This document shows, piece after piece, positions 16,997 to 26,607 of a stretch of DNA of 64,000 bases. Made by a program: the position numbers and the translations under genes. Positions within the stretch are counted from its first letter, which is position 1. Every line of letters begins with the position of its first letter. The notes beneath the pieces are model-generated. The model was given only the letters and a program-made list of their open reading frames with translations. It was not told the DNA's origin and did no database searches. Location of the stretch: assembly GCA_947464185.1 (NCBI GenBank), contig CANHVY010000022.1, positions 1-64,000 of the forward strand, written 5' to 3'. This DNA comes from Burkholderiales bacterium (lineage in GTDB: Bacteria > Pseudomonadota > Gammaproteobacteria > Burkholderiales > Burkholderiaceae_C).

Positions 16997-17773
16997 TCAC
17001 CACCACGCTGGCTCGCGCTTGTTCAGGAAGGCCTGCACACCCTCCCGGCCTTCGTCGCTGGCGCGGATGTCGGCGATGCGACGCGCCGTCTCGGCGCGCA
17101 GGTCTTGGGTGATCTCACGGGCGGCGAAGTCCTGCACCAGGCGCTTGCAGGCCTTCACCGCCGCCGGGCCGTTGGCCACCAGCAGGGCCACGATCTCGTC
17201 GACCTTGGGGTCCAGCGCGTCGGGGGCCACCAGTTCATGGACGAAGCCCATGTCCCGTGCCTGCGCGGCGCTGAAGCGCTCGGCGGTGATGAAGTAGCGC
17301 CGCGCGGCCTGCTCGCCCATGGCGCGCATGACGTAGGGGCTGATGGTGGCCGGCAACAGGCCCAGCCGCGCTTCGCTCAGGCAGAAGTGCATGCCCTCGG
17401 CGGCCACCAGCACGTCACAGCACGCGGCCAGGCCCATGCCGCCGGCGTAGCAGTCGCCATGCAGCCGCCCCACCACCGGCAGCGGGCAGCTGTAGATGGC
17501 CCACAGCATCTCCGCCAGGCGGGTGGCATCGGCGCGGTTGTCCTCCCAGCCATAGCCGGCCATGGACTTCATCCAGTTCAAGTCCGCACCGGCGCAAAAG
17601 GCCTTGCCATGCCCGCCCAGCACGATGACCCTCACACCCGGGTCCTGCCCCAGGCGGGTGAAGGTCGCGGCCAGCTCAGTGATCACGCCGTCGTTGAAGG
17701 CATTACGGACCTCAGGCCGGTTGAGGAAGACCTTGGCGACACGGCCTTCGATGTGGATGTCCAGGGTGTTCAT
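16997..17773 (-). CDS. liuC: Methylglutaconyl-CoA hydratase-type enoyl-CoA hydratase
   Basis: Crotonase-fold enzyme of 258 residues, placed between the methylcrotonyl-CoA carboxylase genes, so hydration of 3-methylglutaconyl-CoA to HMG-CoA is the expected reaction. It has GGHGKAFCAGADLNWMKSM (oxyanion loop, residues 53-71) and GDCYAGGMGLAACCDVLVA near residue 106. The glutamate region FCLSEARLGLLPATISPYV holds a likely catalytic acid. The ATG at 17773 is chosen because the crotonase strand starts right after it. The codons just upstream are an 18-base tandem repeat. The preceding operon gene ends 375 bases upstream, an unusually long gap for an operon. Confidence 0.9.
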   Translation of the reverse strand: MNTLDIHIEGRVAKVFLNRPEVRNAFNDGVITELAATFTRLGQDPGVRVIVLGGHGKAFCAGADLNWMKSMAGYGWEDNRADATRLAEMLWAIYSCPLPVVGRLHGDCYAGGMGLAACCDVLVAAEGMHFCLSEARLGLLPATISPYVMRAMGEQAARRYFITAERFSAAQARDMGFVHELVAPDALDPKVDEIVALLVANGPAAVKACKRLVQDFAAREITQDLRAETARRIADIRASDEGREGVQAFLNKREPAWW

Positions 17774-17808
17774 GCTGATATGCCTGCGTTTGCTGATGTG
17801 CCTGCGTT
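17773..17808. repeat. Two tandem 18-bp units abutting the liuC start codon
   Basis: TGCTGATATGCCTGCGTT (17773-17790) is followed at once by TGCTGATGTGCCTGCGTT (17791-17808), differing in one base. On the coding strand the repeat occupies the place of the ribosome-binding site of liuC, and no standard Shine-Dalgarno is present there. Confidence 0.85.
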
Positions 17809-17830
17809 GCACGTGACGAGCGCGACATGC

Positions 17831-17900
17831 GGTCCCCTCCGCTCATGTCCTCCGGATCGGGCTTCGCCCGCTCCTCCCCCTTTACTTCGCTGCGGGGACC
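17831..17900 (-). repeat. Structured intergenic element, copy A
   Basis: 70-base element with outer arms GGTCCCC/GGGGACC, two conserved boxes and a small inner hairpin (CGGGC GAA GCCCG when read on the minus strand). The boxes read, on the minus strand, GCAGCGAAGTAAAGGGGGAG and CGGAGGACATGAGCGGAG. The same boxes recur in copy B at 17964-18069 on the other strand, but with different stems that also pair. It lies in the gap between two genes of the leucine operon. Confidence 0.8.
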
Positions 17901-17963
17901 ACCTGCCGCACTCGTCCTGCCAGCAGATCTCAGCGCCACCGTCCGGAAACCAGAGTGCTGGAA

Positions 17964-18069
17964 GGTCAGCGCGTGTTGGGGCTGTGCGCAGCGAAGTCAA
18001 GGGGGAGCCGGTTGCCAAAGGCGACCGGCGGAGGACATGAGCGGAGCACAGCCCCGACATGCGCTGACC
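17964..18069 (+). repeat. Structured intergenic element, copy B, with 24-bp arms
   Basis: Long stem-loop. The arms 17964-17987 and 18046-18069 pair over 24 positions with only two exceptions, both of which could be G-U pairs in RNA. Inside are the boxes GCAGCGAAGTCAAGGGGGAG and CGGAGGACATGAGCGGAG, shared with copy A, flanking a 9-bp inner hairpin (CCGGTTGCC AAA GGCGACCGG). The 330 bases between liuC and the acyl-CoA dehydrogenase gene contain these two elements and nothing else recognisable. Confidence 0.85.
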
Positions 18070-18148
18070 CCGCGAGGTCTCACCTGGCAAACAAACATCC
18101 AGCACAGACAGTCTCCCCGAAGCGTGAACCCGCGAGCAACCCCGCATC

Positions 18149-19282
18149 TCAATACCGCTTCGCCGCTTCATCCAGCATCACCTCAGTGGCCCCGCCGCCA
18201 ATGGCCAGAATGCGGGCGTCGCGCCAGAGGCGCTCGATGGCCATGCCGCGCATGTAGCCCATGCCGCCGTGCACCTGCTGGCAGCCCAGCGTCACCTCGT
18301 TGACCAACTCGCCCGTCAGCGCCTTCAACAGCGACACGTCCTGCACGATGTCGTGGCCCTGCGTCACACGCCAGGCGCAGTGGTAGAGGTAGGCGCGGGC
18401 CGCGCGGGTTTTGGCGTCCAGCATGGCCAGCTTCTGGCGCACCGCCTGCTTGTCCCACAACGTGCCGCCGAAGGCCTGGCGCGTGCGGGCGTGCTCAACC
18501 GCCAGCTTCAGCGCCTGCGTGCAGTGCCCCACGGCCATCGCGCCGAGGGCGATGCGCTCAGTCTGGAAGTTCTTCATCACCGCGTAGAACCCCTTGCCCT
18601 CCTCGCCCAGCAGGTGCGCCGCCGGTACACGGCAGTTGTCGAAGTGCAGCTCCGCCGTGTCGGAGCACAGCCAGCCGGTCTTCTCCAACTGCCGGCCCAC
18701 GGTGAAGCCGGGCGTGCCCTTCTCCACCGCGAAGATCGAGATCTCGTGCCGCGCCGTGCCGGTGCGCGCGGCGACGAAGTACAGGTCGGCGTGCACGCCG
18801 TTGGTGATGAAGAGCTTGCTGCCGTTGATCACCCACTCGTCACCATCGCGCCGCGCCGTGGCGCGCATGCCCGCCACGTCCGAGCCCGCGCCGGGCTCGG
18901 TGACGGCCACCGCGGTGATGGTGCGGCCGCTGGTGATGCCCGGCATCCAGCGCGCCTGCTGCGCCGGGTTGCCGGCATGGTGCAGGTGGGGGCTCGCCAT
19001 GTCGGTGTGCACCAGCACCGTGACGATGAAGCCGCCGAAGGTGCTCTGGCTCAGCGCCTCGGCAAACACCAGGTTGGTCATGGCGTCGGCGCCGCCGCCG
19101 CCAAGCTCGGGCGCGTACACCAGGCCCAGCAGGCCGGCGTCGCCCATCTTGCGCAGCACCTCGCGCGGCACCATGCCCAGGCGCTCCCAGGCCTCGGCGT
19201 GCGGCTCCACCTCGCGGGCCAGGAAGCGGGCGATCTGCTCGCGCAGGAGTTCGTGTTCGGGGGTGTCAAAGATCTGCTGCAT
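18149..19282 (-). CDS. Acyl-CoA dehydrogenase (leucine/isoprenoid-type operon member)
   Basis: FAD-dependent acyl-CoA dehydrogenase, 377 residues, starting at ATG 19282 (MQQIFDTPEHELLREQIARF). Typical blocks are [16 protein letters not shown] (middle domain, flavin binding), GSKLFITNGVHADLYFVAA, and the C-terminal QVHGGMGYMRGMAIERLWRDA. It starts 11 bases after the carboxylase beta-subunit stop. Because isovaleryl-CoA dehydrogenase is encoded separately at 40100, this enzyme probably acts on a related branched acyl-CoA, for example one of the acyclic isoprenoid or citronellyl-CoA type, but substrate choice is not visible. The end of the gene is followed by the structured elements. Confidence 0.88.
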   Translation of the reverse strand: MQQIFDTPEHELLREQIARFLAREVEPHAEAWERLGMVPREVLRKMGDAGLLGLVYAPELGGGGADAMTNLVFAEALSQSTFGGFIVTVLVHTDMASPHLHHAGNPAQQARWMPGITSGRTITAVAVTEPGAGSDVAGMRATARRDGDEWVINGSKLFITNGVHADLYFVAARTGTARHEISIFAVEKGTPGFTVGRQLEKTGWLCSDTAELHFDNCRVPAAHLLGEEGKGFYAVMKNFQTERIALGAMAVGHCTQALKLAVEHARTRQAFGGTLWDKQAVRQKLAMLDAKTRAARAYLYHCAWRVTQGHDIVQDVSLLKALTGELVNEVTLGCQQVHGGMGYMRGMAIERLWRDARILAIGGGATEVMLDEAAKRY

Positions 19283-19293
19283 GGCTTGGCTCC

Positions 19294-20904
19294 TCACATG
19301 CGGAAAACGCCGAACTTCGGGCTCTCGGGAATGGGCGCGTTCAGGCTGGCGCTGAGGGCCAGGGCCAGCACACGGCGCGTGTCGGCCGGGTCGATCACGC
19401 CGTCGTCCCACAAGCGGGCGCTGGAAAAGTAGGGGTGGGCCTGGTGGGCAAACTGGTCCAGGATGGGCTGCTTGAAGGCGGCTTCCTGCTCGGGCGTCCA
19501 CTGCCCGCCCTTGGCCTCGATGCCGTCGCGCTTGACGGTGGCCAGCACGCTGGCGGCCTGCTCGCCGCCCATCACCGAGATGCGTGCGTTGGGCCACATC
19601 CACAGGAAGCGCGGCGAGTAGGCACGGCCGCACATGCCGTAGTTGCCCGCGCCGAAGCTGCCGCCAATGATGACGGTGAACTTGGGCACCGTGGCCGTGG
19701 CCACCGCCGTGACCATCTTGGCGCCGTGCTTGGCAATGCCCTCGGCCTCGTACTTGCGCCCGACCATGAAGCCGGTGATGTTCTGCAGAAAGATCAGCGG
19801 CACGCGGCGCTGGCAGCACAGCTCGATGAAGTGCGCACCCTTCATGGCCGACTCGCTGAACAGCACGCCGTTGTTGGCCACGATGCCCACCGGCTGCCCT
19901 TCGATGTGCGCAAAGCCGGTGATCAGCGTGGCGCCGTAGCGCGCCTTGAACTCGTCGAACTCGCTGCCGTCGACGAGGCGCGCGATGACCTCGCGCACGT
20001 CATAGGGCTTGCGCGCATCCGTGGGCACGATGCCATGCAGTTCCTTCGCGTCGAACAGCGGCGCACGCGGCGCGGCCAGGCGCACCTGCTCTGGCTTGCG
20101 CCAGTTGAGGTTGGCGACGATGGAGCGTGCGATGGCCAGGGCGTGGGTGTCGTTGTCGGCCAGGTGGTCGGCCACGCCCGACAGCCGGGTGTGCACATCA
20201 CCACCGCCCAGGTCTTCGGCGCTCACCACCTCGCCGATGGCGGCTTTCACCAGCGGCGGCCCGCCCAGGAAGATGGTGCCCTGGTTACGCACGATGATGG
20301 TCTCGTCGCTCATGGCCGGCACATAGGCGCCGCCCGCCGTGCACGAGCCCATCACCACCGCGATCTGCGGGATGCCCTGCGCGCTCATGTTGGCCTGGTT
20401 GTAGAAGATGCGGCCGAAATGCTCGCGGTCGGGGAAAACGTCGTCCTGATTGGGCAGGTTGGCGCCGCCAGAGTCCACCAGATAGATGCAGGGCAGCCGG
20501 TTCTGCAGCGCGATCTCCTGCATGCGCAGGTGCTTCTTGACCGTGACGGGATAGTAGGTGCCGCCCTTGACCGTGGCATCGTTGCACACGATGGCGCACT
20601 CCACCCCGCTGACGCGGCCGATGCCGGCGATCATGCCGCCGCCCGGGGCGGCGTTGTCGTACATGTCCAGGCCGGCCATCGCGCCCACTTCCAGGAAGGG
20701 CGTGCCGGGATCCAGCAGTCCCTCCACCCGGTCGCGCGGCAGTAGCTTGCCGCGCGCGGTGTGCTTGGCGCGCGCCGCCTCTCCGCCACCGAGTGCTGAG
20801 CGGTCGAGTTGCGTGTGCAGGTCGTCCACCATGGCGCGCATGGCCTGGCTGCTGGCCTTGAAGTCGTCACCACGGGGGTTGATCTTGGAACTCAGTACCG
20901 GCAT
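19294..20904 (-). CDS. liuB: Methylcrotonyl-CoA carboxylase beta subunit (carboxyltransferase)
   Basis: 536-residue carboxyltransferase. It accepts the carboxyl group from biotin of the alpha subunit and forms 3-methylglutaconyl-CoA. It shows the crotonase-like N and C domains, with [21 protein letters not shown], a long [20 protein letters not shown] segment typical of MCC beta rather than propionyl-CoA carboxylase, [17 protein letters not shown], and [19 protein letters not shown]. The start at ATG 20904 is chosen over the longer frame because [15 protein letters not shown] is the conserved family start. It is the first gene of the operon, 80 bases downstream of the LiuR-type palindrome. 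Confidence 0.95.
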   Translation of the reverse strand: MPVLSSKINPRGDDFKASSQAMRAMVDDLHTQLDRSALGGGEAARAKHTARGKLLPRDRVEGLLDPGTPFLEVGAMAGLDMYDNAAPGGGMIAGIGRVSGVECAIVCNDATVKGGTYYPVTVKKHLRMQEIALQNRLPCIYLVDSGGANLPNQDDVFPDREHFGRIFYNQANMSAQGIPQIAVVMGSCTAGGAYVPAMSDETIIVRNQGTIFLGGPPLVKAAIGEVVSAEDLGGGDVHTRLSGVADHLADNDTHALAIARSIVANLNWRKPEQVRLAAPRAPLFDAKELHGIVPTDARKPYDVREVIARLVDGSEFDEFKARYGATLITGFAHIEGQPVGIVANNGVLFSESAMKGAHFIELCCQRRVPLIFLQNITGFMVGRKYEAEGIAKHGAKMVTAVATATVPKFTVIIGGSFGAGNYGMCGRAYSPRFLWMWPNARISVMGGEQAASVLATVKRDGIEAKGGQWTPEQEAAFKQPILDQFAHQAHPYFSSARLWDDGVIDPADTRRVLALALSASLNAPIPESPKFGVFRM

Positions 20905-20984
20905 GCGCGCATCTCCTGTTCCGGCCACTGGGGCTGACGCCCCTGCGGACGGGCCGACTTTCGGCCATGGACTCTTGACTTTCA

Positions 20985-21002
20985 ATTGACGTTAACGTCA
21001 AT
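20985..21002. promoter_or_regulatory. LiuR-type operator upstream of liuB
   Basis: Perfect 18-base palindrome ATTGACGTTAACGTCAAT. The 16-base core differs by one central base from the palindrome at 41810-41825, in front of the MerR-family gene in this window. It lies 81 bases upstream of the liuB ATG and overlaps TTGACA/TTGACG -35-like hexamers on the minus strand. MerR-family activators bind such sites between -35 and -10. Confidence 0.75.
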
Positions 21003-21063
21003 GTCAATCGCGATTCTAGAGACGCCGCCTTCAGCACCCCTCAACGAAAGCTCAGAGCCGCCG

Positions 21064-22518
21064 TCAGCGCCTCCAGAACGAGGGTGTCAGCAGCACCAGC
21101 ACCGACAGCAGTTCCAGGCGGCCCAGCAGCATGGCCACGGAGCACACCCATGTCTGGAAGTCGCTCAGGCTGGCGAAGTTGGCAGCAGGGCCCACCTCCC
21201 CCAGGCCTGGGCCGATGTTGTTGACGCAGGCCACCACCGCCGTGAAGGCGGTCACCGGGTCCAGGCCGCTGAACAGCAGCACCATGGTCAAGCCGACGAT
21301 GGTGACGCCGTAGACCATCATGAAGGCCATCACGCCCTGGACGGTGGCGTCGCTGACCGTTCGCCCGCCGATCACCACCGGGTTGACCGCCCGGGGGTGC
21401 ACGATGCGCACCATCTCCCGGCGCGCCTGGGCCAGCAGGATCAGCAGACGGATCATCTTGATGCCGCCGCCCGTGGAGCCGGCGCAGGTGGCCAGGCAAC
21501 CCAGCAGGATGATCAGCATCGGCGCAAACAGGGGCCACTGCGCGTAATCCTGCGAGGCATAGCCCGTGGTGGTGGCGATCGAGACCACGTGGAACGCCGT
21601 GTGTCGCAGGGCCTCCAGCGGATCGGGGTAGGTGCCGCTGATCACCAGGTAGGCCACGATCAAAGCGATGCTGCCCAGCAGCATGAGGTAGAAGGCCCGC
21701 GCCTCCACACTGCGCCACAGGGGGGCCAGAGAACGGGCCCGCCAGGCCACGAAGTACAGCGTCAGGCTCACCCCCGACAGCAGCATGAAGACGATGGCCA
21801 CGGCCTCGATGAGAGGGGAGTTCCAGTGGCCAAAGCTCGCGTCGTAGGACGAAAATCCGCCCAGGCTGACGGTGCTGCACATGTGCAGGAAGGCATCGAC
21901 CCAGCTCATGCCCGCCCAGCGGTAGGCCAAGGTGCAGGCCACAGCCAGCAGCGCATAGGCCACCCAGATCGCCCGCGCGGTGTCGGCAATGCGCGGCGTG
22001 AGCTTCTGGTCTTTCATGGGCCCGGCCGTCTCGGCCCGGAACAACTGGCTGCCACCCACTCCCAGCAAGGGCAGGATGGCGACCGCCAACACGATGATGC
22101 CCAGCCCCCCCACCAGCATCATGAAACAGCGCCATACGTTCACCGACAAAGGCATGGTGTCCAGCCCGGTGAAGACCGTGGCCCCCGTAGCCGTGAAGGC
22201 TGACATGGCCTCGAAGTAGGCGTCGGTGACGCTGAGATCAGGCAAGGCCAGCAGCAGCGGCAGTGCCCCAAAGGCCGGCAGCACCAGCCAGGTCAGCCCC
22301 ACCAGCAGAAAGCCGTCCCGCGGCTGAAGCTCCCGGCGGAAGCGTCGCGTGGCCAGGCTCATCACGACACCCAGCACAAAGGTCACGCCCATCGCCGTGG
22401 CAAATGCCCCCTCCGCGGGATCGCTTTCCGTCAGGGCGAAAGCCAGCGGCACCGCCATGAGCAGCGAGAAGATCAGCACCATGCGCCCGACCAGCGCAAC
22501 GACGGCAAGCGCACCCAT
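21064..22518 (-). CDS. trkH: Potassium uptake protein TrkH
   Basis: K+-translocating membrane subunit of the Trk system, 484 residues with about ten to twelve hydrophobic segments. Four pore-loop selectivity regions can be seen, including TATGATVFTGLD, CSTVSLGGFSSYD, ATTTGYASQDYAQW and VNNIGPGLGEVGP. The pattern is the SKT/Trk four-repeat design. The CAGSTGGGIKMIR element before the third pore-helix pair is also characteristic. It follows trkA by 23 bases on the same strand, as expected for an operon in which TrkA gates TrkH. Confidence 0.94.
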   Translation of the reverse strand: MGALAVVALVGRMVLIFSLLMAVPLAFALTESDPAEGAFATAMGVTFVLGVVMSLATRRFRRELQPRDGFLLVGLTWLVLPAFGALPLLLALPDLSVTDAYFEAMSAFTATGATVFTGLDTMPLSVNVWRCFMMLVGGLGIIVLAVAILPLLGVGGSQLFRAETAGPMKDQKLTPRIADTARAIWVAYALLAVACTLAYRWAGMSWVDAFLHMCSTVSLGGFSSYDASFGHWNSPLIEAVAIVFMLLSGVSLTLYFVAWRARSLAPLWRSVEARAFYLMLLGSIALIVAYLVISGTYPDPLEALRHTAFHVVSIATTTGYASQDYAQWPLFAPMLIILLGCLATCAGSTGGGIKMIRLLILLAQARREMVRIVHPRAVNPVVIGGRTVSDATVQGVMAFMMVYGVTIVGLTMVLLFSGLDPVTAFTAVVACVNNIGPGLGEVGPAANFASLSDFQTWVCSVAMLLGRLELLSVLVLLTPSFWRR

Positions 22519-22541
22519 GTGAATTCGCTGCTGCAGGCGCC

Positions 22542-23966
22542 TCAGAAGAAAGTCGCCGACACCTGGAACAGCTTCTCGACCTGCCGCACCATGCGCTTGT
22601 TCGGCACGAAGACGATCACGTGGTCGTTGGGCTCGATCACGGTGTCGTGGTGGGCCATCAGCACCTGAGGCTGGGCGTCTTCGCCTGCCTCGGAGCCGTC
22701 GGGCCGGTGCAGGCCGCGCACGATGGCGCCCACCTGCGCACCGGGTGGCAGGCCGATCTCCTCCACGCGCCGGCCGGCCATGCGGCAGGTCTTGCGGTCA
22801 CCGCGCACGATGCCTTCCAGCGCCTCGGCCGCACCCCGGCGCAGCGAGTGCACGGCCTCGACGTCGCCGCGGCGCACGTAGGCCAGCAGCTCGCCGATCA
22901 CCGTCTGGCTGGGCGAGATGGCGATGTCGATCTGCGTGCCCTGCACCAGCTCGGCGTAGGCCTTGCGGTTGATGAGCGCGAGCACGCGGCGCGCGCCCAT
23001 CTTCTTGGCCAGCAGGCAGGCCAGGATGTTGTCCTCGTCGTCGCTGGTGAGCGCCACGAACAGGTCCATGTCCTGCACGTTCTCCTCGCCCATCAGTTCC
23101 TCGTCGGTGGAGTCGCCGTGCAGCACCAGCACGTCCGAGGGCAGCTGGGACGCCAGGTAATCGCAGCGCGGGCGGTGGGCCTCGATGATCTTGACCTCCA
23201 GCTCGTCCTTGACCTGGCGCGCCAGGCGCAGGCCCACCTTGCCGCCGCCAGCGATCATCAGGCGCTTGACCGGTCGATCGCGCTCGCGCAAGGCCCCCAG
23301 CACGGTGCCGATGTGCTGTTTGGCCGCGAGGACGAAGACCTCATCGCCAGGCTCGATGCGGGTGCGCCCATCCAGGTCGGTCAGCGCCTGGTCCTGACGG
23401 TAGATGGCCACGATGCGCATCTCGGCGGTCGGTACCAGGGCCGGAATCTCCGCCAGGCTGTGGCGCACCAGCGGGCCGCCCGCCACGGCCCGCACCGCGA
23501 TCAGGCTGACCAGCCCCTGGGCAAACTCCAGCACCTGCAGCGCCTCGGGGTGCTGCACCAGTTGGCCGATGTAGCGCGTGACGCTCTCCTCGGGGCAGAT
23601 CACCCGGTCCACGGCAAAGCCGGTGGCCTTGTCCATCAGGGGCGAGCCGTCCTCGAACTCCGGCGAGCGCAAGCGGGCGATGGTGGTGGGCACGTTGAAG
23701 CGGTCGTGCGCCACCTTGCAGGCCACCAGGTTGGTCTCGTCCATGGGTGCACAGGCAATGAACAGGTCTGCATCTGCGATGCCGGCCTCCTCCAGCACCG
23801 AGGGCTGGATGCCGTTGCCTGGCACGCCGCGCAGGTCCAGCCGGTCCTGCAGCGCGCGCAAGCGCTGCGGGTCGGTGTCGATGACGGTGATGTCGTTGCG
23901 CTCCGAGGCCAGGCTCTCGGCCACGCTCTCACCCACCCGACCGGCGCCGAGGATGACGATGTTCAC
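22542..23966 (-). CDS. trkA: Trk system potassium transport regulator TrkA
   Basis: 474-residue cytoplasmic NAD(H)/ATP-binding regulator of TrkH with two RCK halves. The first Rossmann motif, [19 protein letters not shown], is at the N-terminus, and the second, [17 protein letters not shown], is near residue 233. Each is followed by a TrkA-C domain. The start is GTG at 23966, since no ATG fits the conserved NIVILGAG start. It overlaps the upstream VOC gene stop by 4 bases. It precedes trkH, giving a trkA-trkH order. Confidence 0.94.
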   Translation of the reverse strand: MNIVILGAGRVGESVAESLASERNDITVIDTDPQRLRALQDRLDLRGVPGNGIQPSVLEEAGIADADLFIACAPMDETNLVACKVAHDRFNVPTTIARLRSPEFEDGSPLMDKATGFAVDRVICPEESVTRYIGQLVQHPEALQVLEFAQGLVSLIAVRAVAGGPLVRHSLAEIPALVPTAEMRIVAIYRQDQALTDLDGRTRIEPGDEVFVLAAKQHIGTVLGALRERDRPVKRLMIAGGGKVGLRLARQVKDELEVKIIEAHRPRCDYLASQLPSDVLVLHGDSTDEELMGEENVQDMDLFVALTSDDEDNILACLLAKKMGARRVLALINRKAYAELVQGTQIDIAISPSQTVIGELLAYVRRGDVEAVHSLRRGAAEALEGIVRGDRKTCRMAGRRVEEIGLPPGAQVGAIVRGLHRPDGSEAGEDAQPQVLMAHHDTVIEPNDHVIVFVPNKRMVRQVEKLFQVSATFF

Positions 23967-24400
23967 TGCTTGGCGAAGAGCTGGCCGAGGTCGGCAAAGG
24001 CCTTGAACTCCAAGGCGTTGCCTGAAGGATCCAGGAAGAAGAACGTGGCCTGCTCGCCGGCCTGACCCTTGAAGCGCACATGGGGCTCGATGATGAACTT
24101 CGTGCCCACGGCCGTGAGCTTGTCCGCCAGCGCCTGCCACTCGGCCATGGGCAGCACCACGCCGAAGTGACGCACCGGCACGGCGTCGCCATCCACGGCG
24201 CTGGTGGCCGCCAGGCGGCATTCCTGCGGCGCCAGGTGCGCCACCACCTGGTGGCCGAAGAGATCGAAGTCGATCCACTCGGGCGAACTGCGCCCCTCAG
24301 GACAGCCCAGCAGATCGCCATAGAAGCCGCGCGCGACCTCCAGGTCATGCACGGGGAAGGCCAGGTGAAACGGGCGGGGGGTGGCGGCGACAGTGTTCAA
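23963..24400 (-). CDS. VOC (glyoxalase/dioxygenase superfamily) protein
   Basis: 145-residue protein with one vicinal-oxygen-chelate domain: [19 protein letters not shown] at the start, [11 protein letters not shown] in the middle and [12 protein letters not shown] at the end, the last two being usual metal-ligand positions (His and Glu). The start is taken as TTG 24400, because GGAGAA lies 5 bases before it and the fold begins a few residues later; the open frame extends upstream to 24520 with low-complexity sequence. The stop overlaps trkA. The reaction is unknown. Pairing with trkA looks like gene packing, not a known functional link. Confidence 0.82.
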   Translation of the reverse strand: MNTVAATPRPFHLAFPVHDLEVARGFYGDLLGCPEGRSSPEWIDFDLFGHQVVAHLAPQECRLAATSAVDGDAVPVRHFGVVLPMAEWQALADKLTAVGTKFIIEPHVRFKGQAGEQATFFFLDPSGNALEFKAFADLGQLFAKQ

Positions 24401-24618
24401 GGGGGTTCTCCAGTCAAGGCCGGGCGCTGAGGGCCCGCGCGTGGCGCAGGGATGGGTTGGCGGTGCGGTGTTTGAAGCTGCGGGCTTGGGATCTGGACCC
24501 GTGACGGGCAAGCCCGGCAACAGGACAGGATTCTGCGCTCACTGCCGATGGTTGGCGCGACAACCCTGGTCAGACGATGCCCTGCCAGACCCTGCTGACA
24601 GAATCCACGGCAGTGCCC

Positions 24619-26607
24619 ATGAACTTCACCAACCCGCCCCGCGTGCTGTCGCTCATCCCGCCGATGACGCAACTGAACACGCCCTACCCTTCCACGGCCT
24701 ACCTCACGGGGTTTCTGCGCTCGCGTGGGGTGCAGGCCACCCAGGCCGACCTGGCGCTGGGTCTGGTGCTGGAGCTGCTGAGCGCCCGAGGCCTGCAGGA
24801 GATCCACGCCGTGGTGCAGTCGCTGCCCGATGCGCAGCGCAGCGCGCAGGTGCAGGCCTTCGACGCGCAGTTCGAGCGCTACGCGGCCACCATCACCCCC
24901 ACCATCGCCTTCCTGCAAGGGCGCGATGCCACGCTGGCGCACCGCATCGCCGGGCGGCAGTTCCTGCCCGAAGGAGAGCGCTTCGCCTCGCTGGACGCCT
25001 ACGTCGTCCCGGATGACCCCGAAGGCGAGCACGGTGGCGACCCGCTGGCCTGGGCTTTCGGCGCATTGGGCCAGCAAGACCGCGCCCGGCATCTGGCCAC
25101 GCTCTACCTCAACGACCTGGCCGACGTGGTGCGCGACGCCGTGGACCCGCGCTTCGAGTTCGTGCGCTACGCCGAAAGCCTGGCCATGAGCCAGCCCAGC
25201 TTCGACCCGCTGGCCCAGGCCCTGGCCGCCCCCCTGAACCTGGTGGACCGCACGCTGGAACGCCTGACGCGCGAAGCCCTGGCACAGCACCAGCCCACGG
25301 TGGTGCTGCTGTCGGTGCCCTTCCCTGGCGCCGTGTACGGGGCGCTGCGCATCGCGCAGGCCGTCAAGGCCCTCGATGCCGACCACCCGGATGTCCGCAT
25401 CGCCCTGGGCGGCGGCTACGTCAACACCGAGCTGCGCGAGCTGGCCGAGCCGCGCCTGTTCGACTTCGTCGATGCCGTGACGCTGGACGCGGGCGAGCGC
25501 CCGCTGCTTGCGCTGCTGGAACACTGGCATGGCACGCGTTCACGCAGCCGGCTGGTGCGCACCTTCGTGCGCGACGAAGCGCACGACGGCGCGAACGACG
25601 ACACATGCGACACAGCGGACACGGTCCGCTACCTGAACTTCGCCGAGGCCGACATCCCCTTCGAGGCCGTGGGCACCCCCACCTGGGACGGCCTGCCGCT
25701 GCAGCACTACCTGTCATTGCTGGACATGCTCAACCCGATGCACCGGTTGTGGTCCGACGGGCGCTGGAACAAGCTCACCGTGGCCCACGGCTGCTACTGG
25801 AAGAAGTGCAGCTTCTGCGACGTGAGCCTGGACTACATCTCGCGCTTTGATGCCGCGACCGCTGAAACCCTGGCCGACCGCATCGAGGCCATCGTGGCCG
25901 AGACCGGGCAGACGGGCTTTCACTTCGTGGACGAGGCCGCGCCGCCCAAGTCGCTCAAGGCCTTGGCGGCGGAGCTCCAGCGCCGGCAACTGTCCATCAG
26001 CTGGTGGGGCAACGTACGCTTCGAGAAGACCTTCACGCCCGAGCTGTGCCTGGAACTGGCCGACAGCGGATGCATCGCCATCTCCGGCGGGCTGGAGGTG
26101 GCCTCGGACCGACTGCTGAAGCTGATGAAGAAGGGCGTGTCCGTTGAGCAGGTGGCGCGCGTGACCAAGGCCTTCTCGGATGCCGGCATCCTGGTGCACG
26201 CCTACCTGATGTACGGCTTTCCCACCCAGACCGTGCAGGACACGGTGGACGCCCTGGAGTACGTGCGCCAGCTCTTCGTCAACGGCTGCATCCAGTCGGG
26301 CTTCTTCCACCGCTTTGCCTGCACCGTGCACTCCCCCGTGGGCCAGCGCCCGCAGGACTACGGCATCACCCTCCTGCCCTTGCCGCCAGGCCGGTTTGCG
26401 AAGAACGACATCGGCTTTGTCGACCCCACCGGCACCGACCATGACACGCTGGGCGCGGCGCTGAAGAAGGCCCTGTACAACTACATGCACGGCATCGGCC
26501 TGGAAGAGGATGTGCGCAACTGGTTTGCAGGCCGGGTGCCGCGCACCACGGTCAACCGGCACCGCATCGCCCGGGCGCTGGACGCCCCGCCCCAGCGCGC
26601 CGGCTGA
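24619..26607 (+). CDS. B12-binding-type radical SAM protein of unknown function
   Basis: 662-residue protein starting at ATG 24619 (MNFTNPPRVLSLIPPMTQLN). An N-terminal region of about 250 residues resembles the Rossmann-like cobalamin-binding half of such enzymes (TVVLLSVPFPGAVYGALRIA, IALGGGYVNTELREL). The radical SAM core begins near residue 395 with AHGCYWKKCSFCDVSLDYI: the cluster cysteines are spaced CX4CX2C instead of the usual CX3CX2C, a form seen in some members. Later strings are ISWWGNVRFEKTF, GLEVASDRLLKLMKKGV and YLMYGFPTQTVQDT. It stands alone, divergent from the VOC/trk operon. No modified substrate or peptide gene is visible nearby. Confidence 0.83.
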   Translation: MNFTNPPRVLSLIPPMTQLNTPYPSTAYLTGFLRSRGVQATQADLALGLVLELLSARGLQEIHAVVQSLPDAQRSAQVQAFDAQFERYAATITPTIAFLQGRDATLAHRIAGRQFLPEGERFASLDAYVVPDDPEGEHGGDPLAWAFGALGQQDRARHLATLYLNDLADVVRDAVDPRFEFVRYAESLAMSQPSFDPLAQALAAPLNLVDRTLERLTREALAQHQPTVVLLSVPFPGAVYGALRIAQAVKALDADHPDVRIALGGGYVNTELRELAEPRLFDFVDAVTLDAGERPLLALLEHWHGTRSRSRLVRTFVRDEAHDGANDDTCDTADTVRYLNFAEADIPFEAVGTPTWDGLPLQHYLSLLDMLNPMHRLWSDGRWNKLTVAHGCYWKKCSFCDVSLDYISRFDAATAETLADRIEAIVAETGQTGFHFVDEAAPPKSLKALAAELQRRQLSISWWGNVRFEKTFTPELCLELADSGCIAISGGLEVASDRLLKLMKKGVSVEQVARVTKAFSDAGILVHAYLMYGFPTQTVQDTVDALEYVRQLFVNGCIQSGFFHRFACTVHSPVGQRPQDYGITLLPLPPGRFAKNDIGFVDPTGTDHDTLGAALKKALYNYMHGIGLEEDVRNWFAGRVPRTTVNRHRIARALDAPPQRAG

